Part shown: positions 17,699 through 25,395 of the stretch, piece by piece
Layout of the letters: each line of letters opens with the position of its first letter
Numbering within the stretch: position 1 is the first letter of the stretch
Source: Deltaproteobacteria bacterium
GTDB lineage: Bacteria; Desulfobacterota; Desulfomonilia; UBA1062
Reading direction: 5' to 3'
Assembly: GCA_018434685.1 (NCBI GenBank)
Contig: JAHDOV010000014.1
Location: 124,001 to 188,000 of the forward strand
Length of the DNA: 64,000 bases
The notes under the pieces: generated by a model
The model's database searches: none
What the model saw: only the letters and a program-made list of their open reading frames with translations
Told to the model about the DNA's origin: nothing
Program-made: the position numbers and the translations under genes

Positions 17699-18977
17699 CG
17701 AGGGCCTCTCTGTACACCTCCACAACGTTCTTTGCCGTGTTGCTCCAGGTAAAATGTGATTTCACCCGTTCATATCCTGCCTGGGCGAGGCGTTCTCTCT
17801 TTTCCGGGTTGTCCAGGAGATCGATGATCGCGGTCTCGAGGGCACGGGCATTTCCGGGGGGCACGAGAATTCCCGCATCCCCTACCACTTCCGGCAGGGC
17901 GCCTCCGGTGGTGCTGATGACCGGTACCCTGCATGCCATCGCCTCTCCCGCAGGCAGCCCGAAACCCTCATAGACCGAGGGGACCACGGCCATGGTGGTC
18001 TCCGCATAGAAGCGGGCGAACTCATCATCGTCGATACGGCCGGTGAAGCGGATATAGTCGTGGGCGCCGAGCCTGTTCACCTGCTGTGCAATAGACCCGT
18101 TTTCCTTGGGCTTCCCGATCACGGTCAGGGTCACGTCGCGGTTTTTCCGTATCGATGCAACGGCCTCTATCAGGTATCGCAGCCCCTTGAGCGGAGTGTC
18201 TGCGCTGTTGGTCACCATGATGCGGTTGTCCAGGCGCTTGACCCCGGGGAGTGGATGGAAGATATCCGTATTGATGCCGTTGGCTACTACCCTGAATTTG
18301 TAGGGGGGGATCGCAAAGGCTTTGCCGATGTCATCCTTTGATGCCTCGGATACGGTTATGATATGGGAGAGCTTCCTGGAGACCCGTTTCTGCATGTTGA
18401 TGAACGAGTACCATCTCAGGACCTTGAGTTTTCTCCACCAGATGCTCTCCGAGTTCAGTTCCACGTCCCTGTCGACCGTGATGGGATGATGAATGGTGGC
18501 AATGGTGGGCAGCCCGATGGATTTGATCCCGAGGAGCCCGTAGGCGAGGCACTGGTTGTCGTGGAAGATGTCATAGCTGGCTGCATTGGCCCGCATGAAG
18601 TTCCAGATCCTCAGGCCGGAGGTGAACGGTTCGGGAAAACCGCCGCTGGATACCCCGAGCCATTCGAGGAGGTTGACCGGGGAGATGAGTTCCCGCAATC
18701 TCGGCACCCTGAAGAGATCGTCCGGATTGTACAGGTCGAGGCTGGGGATCTTGTGCAGTTTTATGCCCTTGTCGAGGACCGGGTAGGGTGGTCCCGAGGC
18801 CACATCGACCGTGTGTCCGAGATCTGACAGAGACCTGCTGAGTCTCCTGATGTACACCCCCTGTCCACCGCAGGTGGGATTCCCTCGATAGGTAAAGAGG
18901 CAAATTCTCAGTGGGGCGTCTGTCGGGATCCGTTTCCTTTTTCTCTCATTCGAATTGGTGCCCTCGTTCCATAGCAT
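17685..18977 (-). CDS. Glycosyltransferase family 4 protein
   Basis: A GT-B fold glycosyltransferase of 430 residues. The N-terminal acceptor domain starts near residue 24 (RICLFTYRGNPTCGGQGVYI). The C-terminal donor domain contains the EGFGLPAGEAM signature (E-x7-E) followed by VPVISTTGGALPEVV. It is the first gene of the minus-strand cluster toward 13.5 kb and is preceded by a 273-base AT-richer gap that likely holds the promoter. Donor and acceptor sugars cannot be told from sequence. Confidence 0.9.
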   Translation of the reverse strand: MLWNEGTNSNERKRKRIPTDAPLRICLFTYRGNPTCGGQGVYIRRLSRSLSDLGHTVDVASGPPYPVLDKGIKLHKIPSLDLYNPDDLFRVPRLRELISPVNLLEWLGVSSGGFPEPFTSGLRIWNFMRANAASYDIFHDNQCLAYGLLGIKSIGLPTIATIHHPITVDRDVELNSESIWWRKLKVLRWYSFINMQKRVSRKLSHIITVSEASKDDIGKAFAIPPYKFRVVANGINTDIFHPLPGVKRLDNRIMVTNSADTPLKGLRYLIEAVASIRKNRDVTLTVIGKPKENGSIAQQVNRLGAHDYIRFTGRIDDDEFARFYAETTMAVVPSVYEGFGLPAGEAMACRVPVISTTGGALPEVVGDAGILVPPGNARALETAIIDLLDNPEKRERLAQAGYERVKSHFTWSNTAKNVVEVYREALDAHC

Positions 18978-19182
18978 CTCAGTCGCAATCCTTTATGAAT
19001 TGGCAGTTGCGTACCCTCTCCGAAAAGTAATCAAAATTGAAGCGGTAGCAAGACACACTACCAATAATGAACCAATAAATCAATGATAATCCGAATGCTG
19101 CACACAATGACCGGGGTGTGGAAAAAAGGTTCAATCTCCCGGCGTCACCCGGATAAGACCGGCGAACACATCAGGCATGTTG

Positions 19183-19205
19183 CCCTGCCCGGACGGCAGG
19201 GTTTT
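19183..19205 (+). terminator. Rho-independent-like hairpin
   Basis: A perfect 7-bp stem, CCCTGCC/GGCAGGG, with a 5-base loop is followed by TTTT on the + strand. It sits in the gap downstream of the anti-sigma gene, which is transcribed the other way. On the minus strand the same stem lacks a U-run, so its orientation does not match any gene called here. Confidence 0.45.
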
Positions 19206-19250
19206 CGTGGTGTGGTCATCCACGGCGAAGTCCCCAGGGCGATACGGAAG

Positions 19251-19487
19251 TTATTTGGAAAGCAGCCGTTCACACAGGAGTGCCGTGAGCCGCTGGATCT
19301 TCTCGGTGCTCACGCAGCTCGGGGTTTCCACCTGCCGTGAAAGGGTCACGGTCAGGGAGTATGTTCTGAAGAATATGCCACACCGCTCACAGTGGTTCAT
19401 GTGGTTGTTCAGCTCGTTGATGAGGTCTTCGGAAAGGGTGTTTTCCAGATATTCCTGAAAGAGTGCAGAGCATAATTTGCAATTCAT
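19251..19487 (-). CDS. Small zinc-finger anti-sigma factor (zf-HC2 type)
   Basis: A 78-residue protein with the ZAS signature HxxxCxxC (HMNHCERC) after an N-terminal MNCKLC. It has no membrane segment, so it would be a cytoplasmic anti-sigma factor of the redox- or metal-sensing kind rather than a membrane-spanning one. Its ATG overlaps the stop of the sigma factor gene by 4 bases, the usual arrangement for a sigma/anti-sigma pair. Additional cysteines near the C-terminus (Cys58 and Cys72 region) could help sensing. Confidence 0.8.
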   Translation of the reverse strand: MNCKLCSALFQEYLENTLSEDLINELNNHMNHCERCGIFFRTYSLTVTLSRQVETPSCVSTEKIQRLTALLCERLLSK

Positions 19488-20089
19488 ACGTCTTCCCCTG
19501 AAGCATCAGAGTATTTCCTGAAGTAGTCCGAGAGGGTTCTTCTCAGGATGAGCCTTCCCCTGTGCAGCCTCGACTTTACCGCCGGGACGCTCAGCCCCAG
19601 CGACTGGGCGATCTCTTCGTTCTTGAATCCGTCGACATCCTTCATGATCACGATGGTGCGCATGGTTTCCGGAAGCGAGTCTATGGACTCCCTCAATACC
19701 GAGCTGCTCTCCTCGGAGAGCAGGATGTCGTCGGGCAGGGTGGACCAGTCATAGGTCGGGCTCTGATCCTGATTCATGTCGTCAACCGAAGGCTGGTCGG
19801 AGAACTTCTTCTCTTTGCGGAGAAACCCGTACGCCGCATTGGTGGTGACCCGGTACAGCCATGTTGCAAAGTATGCCTCGTTGGTGAGGGTGGCAATCTT
19901 TGCAATGACCGTGAGGAAGACCTCCTGCATGATCTCCTCTGCAGCAGACGCGTCCCTGGTGAGGTGAAATGCCAAGTTATACACCTTATTGGAATATCGT
20001 TTCACAATCTCCTCCAGGGCCTTTGAGTCATCATCCTTTATCCTGATGACAAGCGCGGCATCGGAGAGTTTGTCTTTTGTATTACTCAT
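19484..20089 (-). CDS. ECF-type RNA polymerase sigma factor
   Basis: A 201-residue sigma-70 family protein of the extracytoplasmic-function group. Region 2 is at ~25-95 (KRYSNKVYNLAFHLTRD, then AAEEIMQEVFL). Region 4 is at ~140-195 with the helix-turn-helix NEEIAQSLGLSVPAVKSRLH. It directs polymerase to a stress regulon not identified here. Its start overlaps the gcvPB stop (ATGA), and its stop overlaps the anti-sigma start. Coupling to glycine cleavage genes is unusual. Confidence 0.92.
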   Translation of the reverse strand: MSNTKDKLSDAALVIRIKDDDSKALEEIVKRYSNKVYNLAFHLTRDASAAEEIMQEVFLTVIAKIATLTNEAYFATWLYRVTTNAAYGFLRKEKKFSDQPSVDDMNQDQSPTYDWSTLPDDILLSEESSSVLRESIDSLPETMRTIVIMKDVDGFKNEEIAQSLGLSVPAVKSRLHRGRLILRRTLSDYFRKYSDASGEDV

Positions 20090-21579
20090 TTAGATACCGG
20101 GTCCTCCTCATTGGATTCACCTGCCCCCCAGGTGAGCACGAGATTCCGTGCAGCCCAGACCTCATCGACGCGCTTGACCGGGCATGCCTGCGGGGTTTCA
20201 TGGAGGGTCTGCGGGTTTTCGCGGCTCATGGCGGCAATGGTCTCCATGGCCTGTGCAAACCGGTCGAGCTCCTCGAGGGACTCGGTCTCGGTGGGTTCTA
20301 CCATGATGGCGCCCGGGACCACGAGCGGGAAATAGACCGTGGGCGGGTGGAATCCGAATTCCATGAGAGCCTTTGCCATGTCCATGGTGGTGACCCCGTG
20401 CTCCTTCTGGTACCTGTCAGACAGGACGAACTCATGGAGGGTCGGGGTGTCCAGGGGGAGGTCGAAACATCGTGAAAGCCTGCTCTTGAGGTAGTTCGCA
20501 TTGAGGCCTGCCCTGAGAGACACCTCGCGCAGGCCTTCCCCGCCCAGGCTCAGCAGGTATACGAGGGCCCTGATGAGGACGTTCACATTGCCCAGGCAGG
20601 AGTGAACCATGCCGATGCTGTCCGGCCGGTCCCAGTTCAGGCTGTGGTTGCCCGAGTCATCACACACGATGACGGGCGAGGGAAGAAAACGTTCCAGTTC
20701 TTTGGTGACCAGGACAGGTCCGCTTCCGGGTCCACCACCTCCGTGGGGTGTGCCGAAGGTCTTGTGGAGGTTTATGTGCATGCAGTCGACACCCATGTCG
20801 CCGGGCCGGGCGATACCGAGGATGGCATTGAGATTCGCTCCGTCCATGTAGAGGTAGGAGCCGTTGTCGTGGAGGAGCCGGGCAATCTCCTGGATTTCGC
20901 GCTCGAAGATCCCCAGGGTGTTGGGATTGGTGATCATGAGGGCGGCGACGTGACCGTCGAGGTGTTCCCTGAGCGTCGAGGCGCTCAGATAACCCTGCTT
21001 GCCGGAAGGGATATTCTCCGTCGTGAAGCCGGCGATGGTGCAGGATGCAGGGTTGGTGCCGTGGGCCGTATCGGGTATGAGGACCTTGGTCCTGGCGCCT
21101 CCCGAGCGTTCAACGGCCTTCTTGATGGTCATCATGCCCGTCAGCTCGCCGTGGGCGCCCGCGGCCGGCCACAGGCAGCACGCATCCATGCCGCAGATCT
21201 CCCGGAGATACCCCTGGAGCAGGGCACAGTAGCCCAGGACCGTGTTCATGGCGCGGGTGTCTGCGGGGTGAACGGCCTGGAACCGGCGAGCCAGTTCTTC
21301 GGAGATCTTCGGGTTGTACTTCATGGTGCACGAGCCGAGCGGATACATGCCATGGTCTATGCCGTAGTTGAGCCGCGAGAGCCTGGTGAAGTGCCTGACG
21401 GTCTCCACCTCCGACACGTCGGGGATATCCGGCAGCTTCTCGGCGATGTCAAGGTCGGCCGGATCCGCGGCATCAAAGGGGGCGGGGCAGGGCCGGGTAT
21501 TTTTTCCCGCAGCGCTCCTGGCTCGCAGCAAGGGTTCGCGTATCTCCGGGAACCGGGTTATAGTCGCTCGATCAGACAT
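20086..21579 (-). CDS. gcvPB: Glycine dehydrogenase (decarboxylating) subunit 2
   Basis: C-terminal half of the two-subunit P protein; it binds PLP, decarboxylates glycine and passes the aminomethyl group to GcvH. The 497-residue protein carries the PLP lysine (Lys273) in HINLHKTFGTPHGGGGPG. An open frame extends upstream to 21879 inside gcvPA, but the ATG at 21579 with GAGGA just upstream gives the family N-terminus. It overlaps gcvPA by 22 bases and the ECF sigma gene by 4. Confidence 0.96.
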   Translation of the reverse strand: MSDRATITRFPEIREPLLRARSAAGKNTRPCPAPFDAADPADLDIAEKLPDIPDVSEVETVRHFTRLSRLNYGIDHGMYPLGSCTMKYNPKISEELARRFQAVHPADTRAMNTVLGYCALLQGYLREICGMDACCLWPAAGAHGELTGMMTIKKAVERSGGARTKVLIPDTAHGTNPASCTIAGFTTENIPSGKQGYLSASTLREHLDGHVAALMITNPNTLGIFEREIQEIARLLHDNGSYLYMDGANLNAILGIARPGDMGVDCMHINLHKTFGTPHGGGGPGSGPVLVTKELERFLPSPVIVCDDSGNHSLNWDRPDSIGMVHSCLGNVNVLIRALVYLLSLGGEGLREVSLRAGLNANYLKSRLSRCFDLPLDTPTLHEFVLSDRYQKEHGVTTMDMAKALMEFGFHPPTVYFPLVVPGAIMVEPTETESLEELDRFAQAMETIAAMSRENPQTLHETPQACPVKRVDEVWAARNLVLTWGAGESNEEDPVSK

Positions 21580-22859
21580 CTGCAGTCCTCTTTCGTGTTC
21601 ATTTCCGTTACGTTCACCAACAGGGCATCTTCCAGTTCGGGATAATGAGAGCTGATGGGGATGCCGGGGATGATGCCGCTTTCTTCCAGGGCGCTGCGCC
21701 GGGCATCGTCCATCCTGATGACAAATTCGTGGAAGACCGGGGCGTTGAAGTACGGGCTCACGCCCTTTTCCCCGAGCAGTCTCATGAGGTAGCGCGTCCC
21801 GGCCGCACACTGGGAAGCCACCTGGCGCAGGCCCTGCGGACCCATGGCGCTCAGGTACAGGGCTGCCCGCAGTGCGCACAGGCCCTGATTGGTGCAGATG
21901 TTTGAGGTGGCCTTTTCCCGCCTGATGTGCTGTTCGCGGGTCGCCAGCGTGAGGCAGAAGGCCTGCCGCTCGTCTGCGTCCCTGGTCAGCCCGACGATCC
22001 TGCCGGGGATGCGCCGGATGTGTTCCCTCTTCACGCAGAGAAAACCCAGCAGCGGGCCGCCAGCAGCCGGCGGGTTGCCGAAGGACTGTGCATCGCCCAG
22101 CACGATATCCGGACCAAAGGATCCAGGGCTCTTCAGCACGCCCAGAGAGATCGCCTCGGTGACGATAATGCCCCGGAAGCCGGCGCGTGAAGCGATCCGT
22201 GCCAGTTTTTCCATGGGCTCGATGACCCCGAAGTAGTTGGGCTGCTGGACAAAGACCGCTGCGTCAGGGCCGACCATGCCTTCGAAGGATTTGAGGTCTG
22301 TCCGGCCGGTCGCGATCTCGAAGGGCACCTCGACGACCTCGACCTGCGGGCTGTGCGCAAGATAGGTTTTCAGCACCGAGCGGTATGTGGGATGGGTGGA
22401 ACGGGTAACGAGGATCCGTCTGATCCCCTTCATCCGGGAAGCCATGAGGGCGGCCTCGGCCAGGGCAGTGGCACCGTCGTACATGGAGGCATTGGACACG
22501 TCCATGCCGGTCAGCGCAGCCATCATGCTCTGGAACTCGAAGATGGCCTGGAGGGTCCCCTGGCTTATCTCGGGCTGATACGGGGTATAGGCGGTCAGGA
22601 ACTCCTGGCGGGAGGCGATGGCGTCCACGAGGGCAGGTATGTGATGGCGGTAAATGCCGCCGCCCGCAAAGACGACCCGCGAAGGCTCGCACGTGAATTC
22701 CCTGCGCAGGGACTCCTCGTCGAGGGGCCCGGGGATGTCGAGCCTGCCGCTGAACCTCAGCTCTTGCGGCAGGGAGGAAAAGATGTCTTCCGGGTCGTCG
22801 ATGCCGATGGTGCTCAGCATGGCGGCCAGGGTGTCCTTTGTGTGGGAGAGGTATGCCAT
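21558..22859 (-). CDS. gcvPA: Glycine dehydrogenase (decarboxylating) subunit 1
   Basis: N-terminal half of the split P protein of the glycine cleavage system. The 433-residue protein starts MAYLSHTKDTLAAMLSTIGI and includes AGGGIYRHHIPALVDAI and YTPYQPEISQGTLQAIFEFQ, both characteristic of GcvPA. The PLP lysine is on GcvPB, so the two must form a heteromer. The ATG directly follows the gcvH stop codon. Confidence 0.96.
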   Translation of the reverse strand: MAYLSHTKDTLAAMLSTIGIDDPEDIFSSLPQELRFSGRLDIPGPLDEESLRREFTCEPSRVVFAGGGIYRHHIPALVDAIASRQEFLTAYTPYQPEISQGTLQAIFEFQSMMAALTGMDVSNASMYDGATALAEAALMASRMKGIRRILVTRSTHPTYRSVLKTYLAHSPQVEVVEVPFEIATGRTDLKSFEGMVGPDAAVFVQQPNYFGVIEPMEKLARIASRAGFRGIIVTEAISLGVLKSPGSFGPDIVLGDAQSFGNPPAAGGPLLGFLCVKREHIRRIPGRIVGLTRDADERQAFCLTLATREQHIRREKATSNICTNQGLCALRAALYLSAMGPQGLRQVASQCAAGTRYLMRLLGEKGVSPYFNAPVFHEFVIRMDDARRSALEESGIIPGIPISSHYPELEDALLVNVTEMNTKEDCRCLIERL

Positions 22860-23249
22860 TTATTTTGCCTCTTGCGCAAGGAACTCCTCATATGCCGGTG
22901 CATCCATGAGGTCTTTCACCTCAGAGGGGTCGTCCATTTCGATGACAACCATCCAGGCATCCCCGTAGCAGTCCTGATTGAGGAGCTCCGGCGTGTCCGC
23001 GAGAGGCTCGTTGATCTGGGTGACGGTGCCGCTCGCCGGCGCATAGACCTCCGATACGGCCTTGACGGACTCGATGGTCCCGAAGGCTTCACCCTTGGCA
23101 ACGTGCGAGCCCTTCTCGACAAATTCCACAAAGACGATATCCCCCAGTTCGGTGGCGGCATAATCGGTGATGCCGACCCGCAGGGTGCCGTCTTCGATCC
23201 TTCCCCATTCGTGATCCTGGGTATACAGCAAGTCATCAGGTATGTTCAT
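22860..23249 (-). CDS. gcvH: Glycine cleavage system H protein (lipoyl carrier)
   Basis: Lipoylated shuttle that carries the aminomethyl group between P, T and L proteins. The 129-residue protein has the lipoylation lysine Lys63 in GTIESVKAVSEVY. A GTG occurs 12 bases upstream, but the ATG at 23249 is preceded by GAGGAGAG and gives the normal length. No lipoate ligase/synthase or L-protein gene is in the window. Confidence 0.96.
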   Translation of the reverse strand: MNIPDDLLYTQDHEWGRIEDGTLRVGITDYAATELGDIVFVEFVEKGSHVAKGEAFGTIESVKAVSEVYAPASGTVTQINEPLADTPELLNQDCYGDAWMVVIEMDDPSEVKDLMDAPAYEEFLAQEAK

Positions 23250-23267
23250 CTCTCTCCTCACATAGTA

Positions 23268-24347
23268 TTATTTCGATAAGGTCCCGCTGACAAAGGGGGG
23301 CTTTTTCACCACTGCCCTGAGCTGCTTCGACCTCACCTCTACGGCGATCTCTTCACCGTATTGAAACGAACTGTCCAGATAAGCCAGGGCGATGCCGCGG
23401 CCGAGAACCGGCGAGATACTCCCCGAGGTAATGACCCCGACCTGTTCATCGTCTTTCAGGCAGAGGAACCCCTGGCGGGGGACCCCCTTGTCCAGGAGTT
23501 CAACGCCGGAAAGCCGCCTGCCGAGACCCTTGTGCAGCTGTTCGGCAAGTGCTTCCCTGCCGATGAAGTGCGGCTTGTCCATGTCCACGGCAAAGTCCAG
23601 GTGGGCCTCCAGGGGGGTTGTACCCTCGTCGATGTCGTTGCCGTGGAGCGGGTAGCCCATCTCGAGCCTGAGGGTATCCCGGGCACCGAGTCCGCACGGG
23701 ACGGCGCCGGCATCGATGAGACAGCGCCACAGCCGGGGGGCATGGTCTGCCTGCAGGAAGATCTCGACGCCTCCGGCACCCGTATAGCCGGTCTTCGAAA
23801 TAAGAAGCCTGCCATACCCGGATGATTCCAGCTCGGCAAAGGTGAAGTACCGCAGGCTGTCCAGATCGAACTTGAGGCAGTCTCCAAGTATCCTGGCGGA
23901 ATCAGGGCCCTGCAGGGCAAGCAGGGCAGTCCCGGGACTGCGGTCTTCTATAATGGAGTTCTCCTGGTTCTGGCTGCGTATCCACGCCAGGTCATTTTCA
24001 GTATTGGAGGCATTCACGCAGAGCATGTATCGTATCCCGGGCGTGATGCAGTACACCGTGAGGTCATCGATGATGCCGCCCTTGTCATTGAGAAAGAAGG
24101 TGTAGAGGACCTTGCCGGGCTTCATGGGGGCGATCTGCCTGGTGAGGATGCGATCCAGGAAGGAGGCGCAGTCCTGCCCGCTGACGAACAGCTCCCCCAT
24201 ATGGCTCGCATCGAACAGCCCGGCCGCAGTCCGTGTCGCCATGTGTTCATCCTTGATGCCGGAATACCACACGGGCATCTCCCACCCGTGAAAATCTACT
24301 ATCTTCGCGCCAAGCCTGACATGCTCATCATAGAGTACTGTTCTCAT
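23268..24347 (-). CDS. gcvT: Glycine cleavage system T protein (aminomethyltransferase)
   Basis: Transfers the aminomethyl carbon from GcvH to tetrahydrofolate, releasing ammonia and giving 5,10-methylene-THF. The 359-residue protein begins MRTVLYDEHVRLGAKIVDFH and contains FDASHMGEL, TGYTGAGGVEIFL and the GARDTLRLEMGYPLHGNDID signature. The upstream open frame to 24464 is not coding by family comparison. First gene of gcvT-H-PA-PB. Confidence 0.96.
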   Translation of the reverse strand: MRTVLYDEHVRLGAKIVDFHGWEMPVWYSGIKDEHMATRTAAGLFDASHMGELFVSGQDCASFLDRILTRQIAPMKPGKVLYTFFLNDKGGIIDDLTVYCITPGIRYMLCVNASNTENDLAWIRSQNQENSIIEDRSPGTALLALQGPDSARILGDCLKFDLDSLRYFTFAELESSGYGRLLISKTGYTGAGGVEIFLQADHAPRLWRCLIDAGAVPCGLGARDTLRLEMGYPLHGNDIDEGTTPLEAHLDFAVDMDKPHFIGREALAEQLHKGLGRRLSGVELLDKGVPRQGFLCLKDDEQVGVITSGSISPVLGRGIALAYLDSSFQYGEEIAVEVRSKQLRAVVKKPPFVSGTLSK

Positions 24348-24451
24348 GTGTGGATCTCCAATCCCTTCGATACCGCTATTGCCCGGGGAAAAAAGCTCTA
24401 TCCCGGAACCTCTCTGCTGCGTGACCCCGGCTGCTGCGGACGATAACTCCC

Positions 24452-24480
24452 TCCATATGACCACGCACCGGAAAATACAA
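24452..24480 (-). promoter_or_regulatory. Possible sigma-70 promoter before gcvT
   Basis: On the minus strand, TTGTAT (24480-24475) and TATGGA (24457-24452) are separated by 17 bases in the 179-base gap between folD and gcvT. The -10 match is weak. The same leader can form a CCGGG/CCCGG hairpin around TTTTTT, which might attenuate, but no known riboswitch is recognisable. Confidence 0.25.
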
Positions 24481-24526
24481 TGACGAAGTTATTCCCCGAA
24501 GCGTACCCGGACGATCTCGGTCTTTC

Positions 24527-25375
24527 TCAGGAGACATGGGTTCTGGCTGCAAGCAGGGTGTTGTCCAGCAGCATGGTGATGGTCATGGGACCTACGCCCC
24601 CGGGGACAGGGGTGATGAGGCGTGCATGTTTCTTTGCCTCTTCAAACTCGACATCCCCGACGAGGCCCGCATCGGTTCTCGATATGCCCACATCGATGAC
24701 GACCGCGCCGTCCTTGATCCAGTCCCCCTTGACCATGTGGGGTCTGCCGGTTGCCGCGACCACGATGTCGGCGGATCTCACCCGTTCGGGGAGATCTTTC
24801 GTGTGGGAATGGCATATGGTTATCGTGGCATGCCTCATCATGAGGAGGATCGCCATGGGTTTCCCCACGATATTGCTCCTGCCGATGATGATCGCATCCT
24901 TTCCGTCGATGTCAACGCCGTATTCGTCGAGCATGTACATGATGCCCGTGGGGGTGCAGGGGACCAGCGTGGGCTCTCCCATCAGCAGCCTGCCGAGGTT
25001 GTAGGGGTGAAACCCGTCCACGTCCTTGCCCGGGTCGATCCTCACGAGGATCTCCTCCTCGACCAGGTGCGAGGGCAGGGGGAGCTGCACGAGGATACCA
25101 TCGACCTCGGCGCGGGCATTGAGGTCGTCAATGAGTGAGAGGATCTCCTGCTGGGAGACGGTCTCGTCCAGGTGGTAGTCGAACGAGGCGATGCCGGTCT
25201 GTTCGCAGGCCCGTTTCTTGTTCCGTACATAGATTGCCGATGCGGGATCCTGGCCGACGAGCACCACCGCCAGCCCAGGCTGCCTCCCGTACTTCTTCAA
25301 AAAGGCACCGGCTTGCTGCGAGATCTCTTCCCGCTTCTTTTCTGCCAGAAATTTTCCGTCGATAATGTTACCCAA
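24527..25375 (-). CDS. folD: Methylene-THF dehydrogenase / methenyl-THF cyclohydrolase
   Basis: Bifunctional folate enzyme that interconverts 5,10-methylene-THF and 10-formyl-THF. It shows YVRNKKRACEQTGI (catalytic Lys region), GILVQLPLP, the nucleotide-binding IIGRSNIVGKPMA, and the C-terminal TPVPGGVGPMT. Two starts compete. The ATG at 25399 overlaps the upstream stop (ATGA). The TTG at 25375 has a near-perfect AAGGAGG 5 bases upstream and gives a 282-residue protein that starts MGNIIDGK, as the family does; I prefer the TTG. It precedes the glycine cleavage genes, matching their shared folate product. Confidence 0.93.
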   Translation of the reverse strand: MGNIIDGKFLAEKKREEISQQAGAFLKKYGRQPGLAVVLVGQDPASAIYVRNKKRACEQTGIASFDYHLDETVSQQEILSLIDDLNARAEVDGILVQLPLPSHLVEEEILVRIDPGKDVDGFHPYNLGRLLMGEPTLVPCTPTGIMYMLDEYGVDIDGKDAIIIGRSNIVGKPMAILLMMRHATITICHSHTKDLPERVRSADIVVAATGRPHMVKGDWIKDGAVVIDVGISRTDAGLVGDVEFEEAKKHARLITPVPGGVGPMTITMLLDNTLLAARTHVS

Positions 25376-25395
25376 TCGTTCCTCCTTGTTCGGTG

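Noticed and set aside
19083-19340. 85-codon + strand frame beside the anti-sigma gene
   Set aside because: No ribosome site, biased composition, and its second half overlaps the anti-sigma gene on the other strand.
24348-24526. Glycine riboswitch before gcvT
   Set aside because: A CGAAGGG and a GGGATAGAG-like stretch occur, but the paired aptamer cores cannot be drawn.
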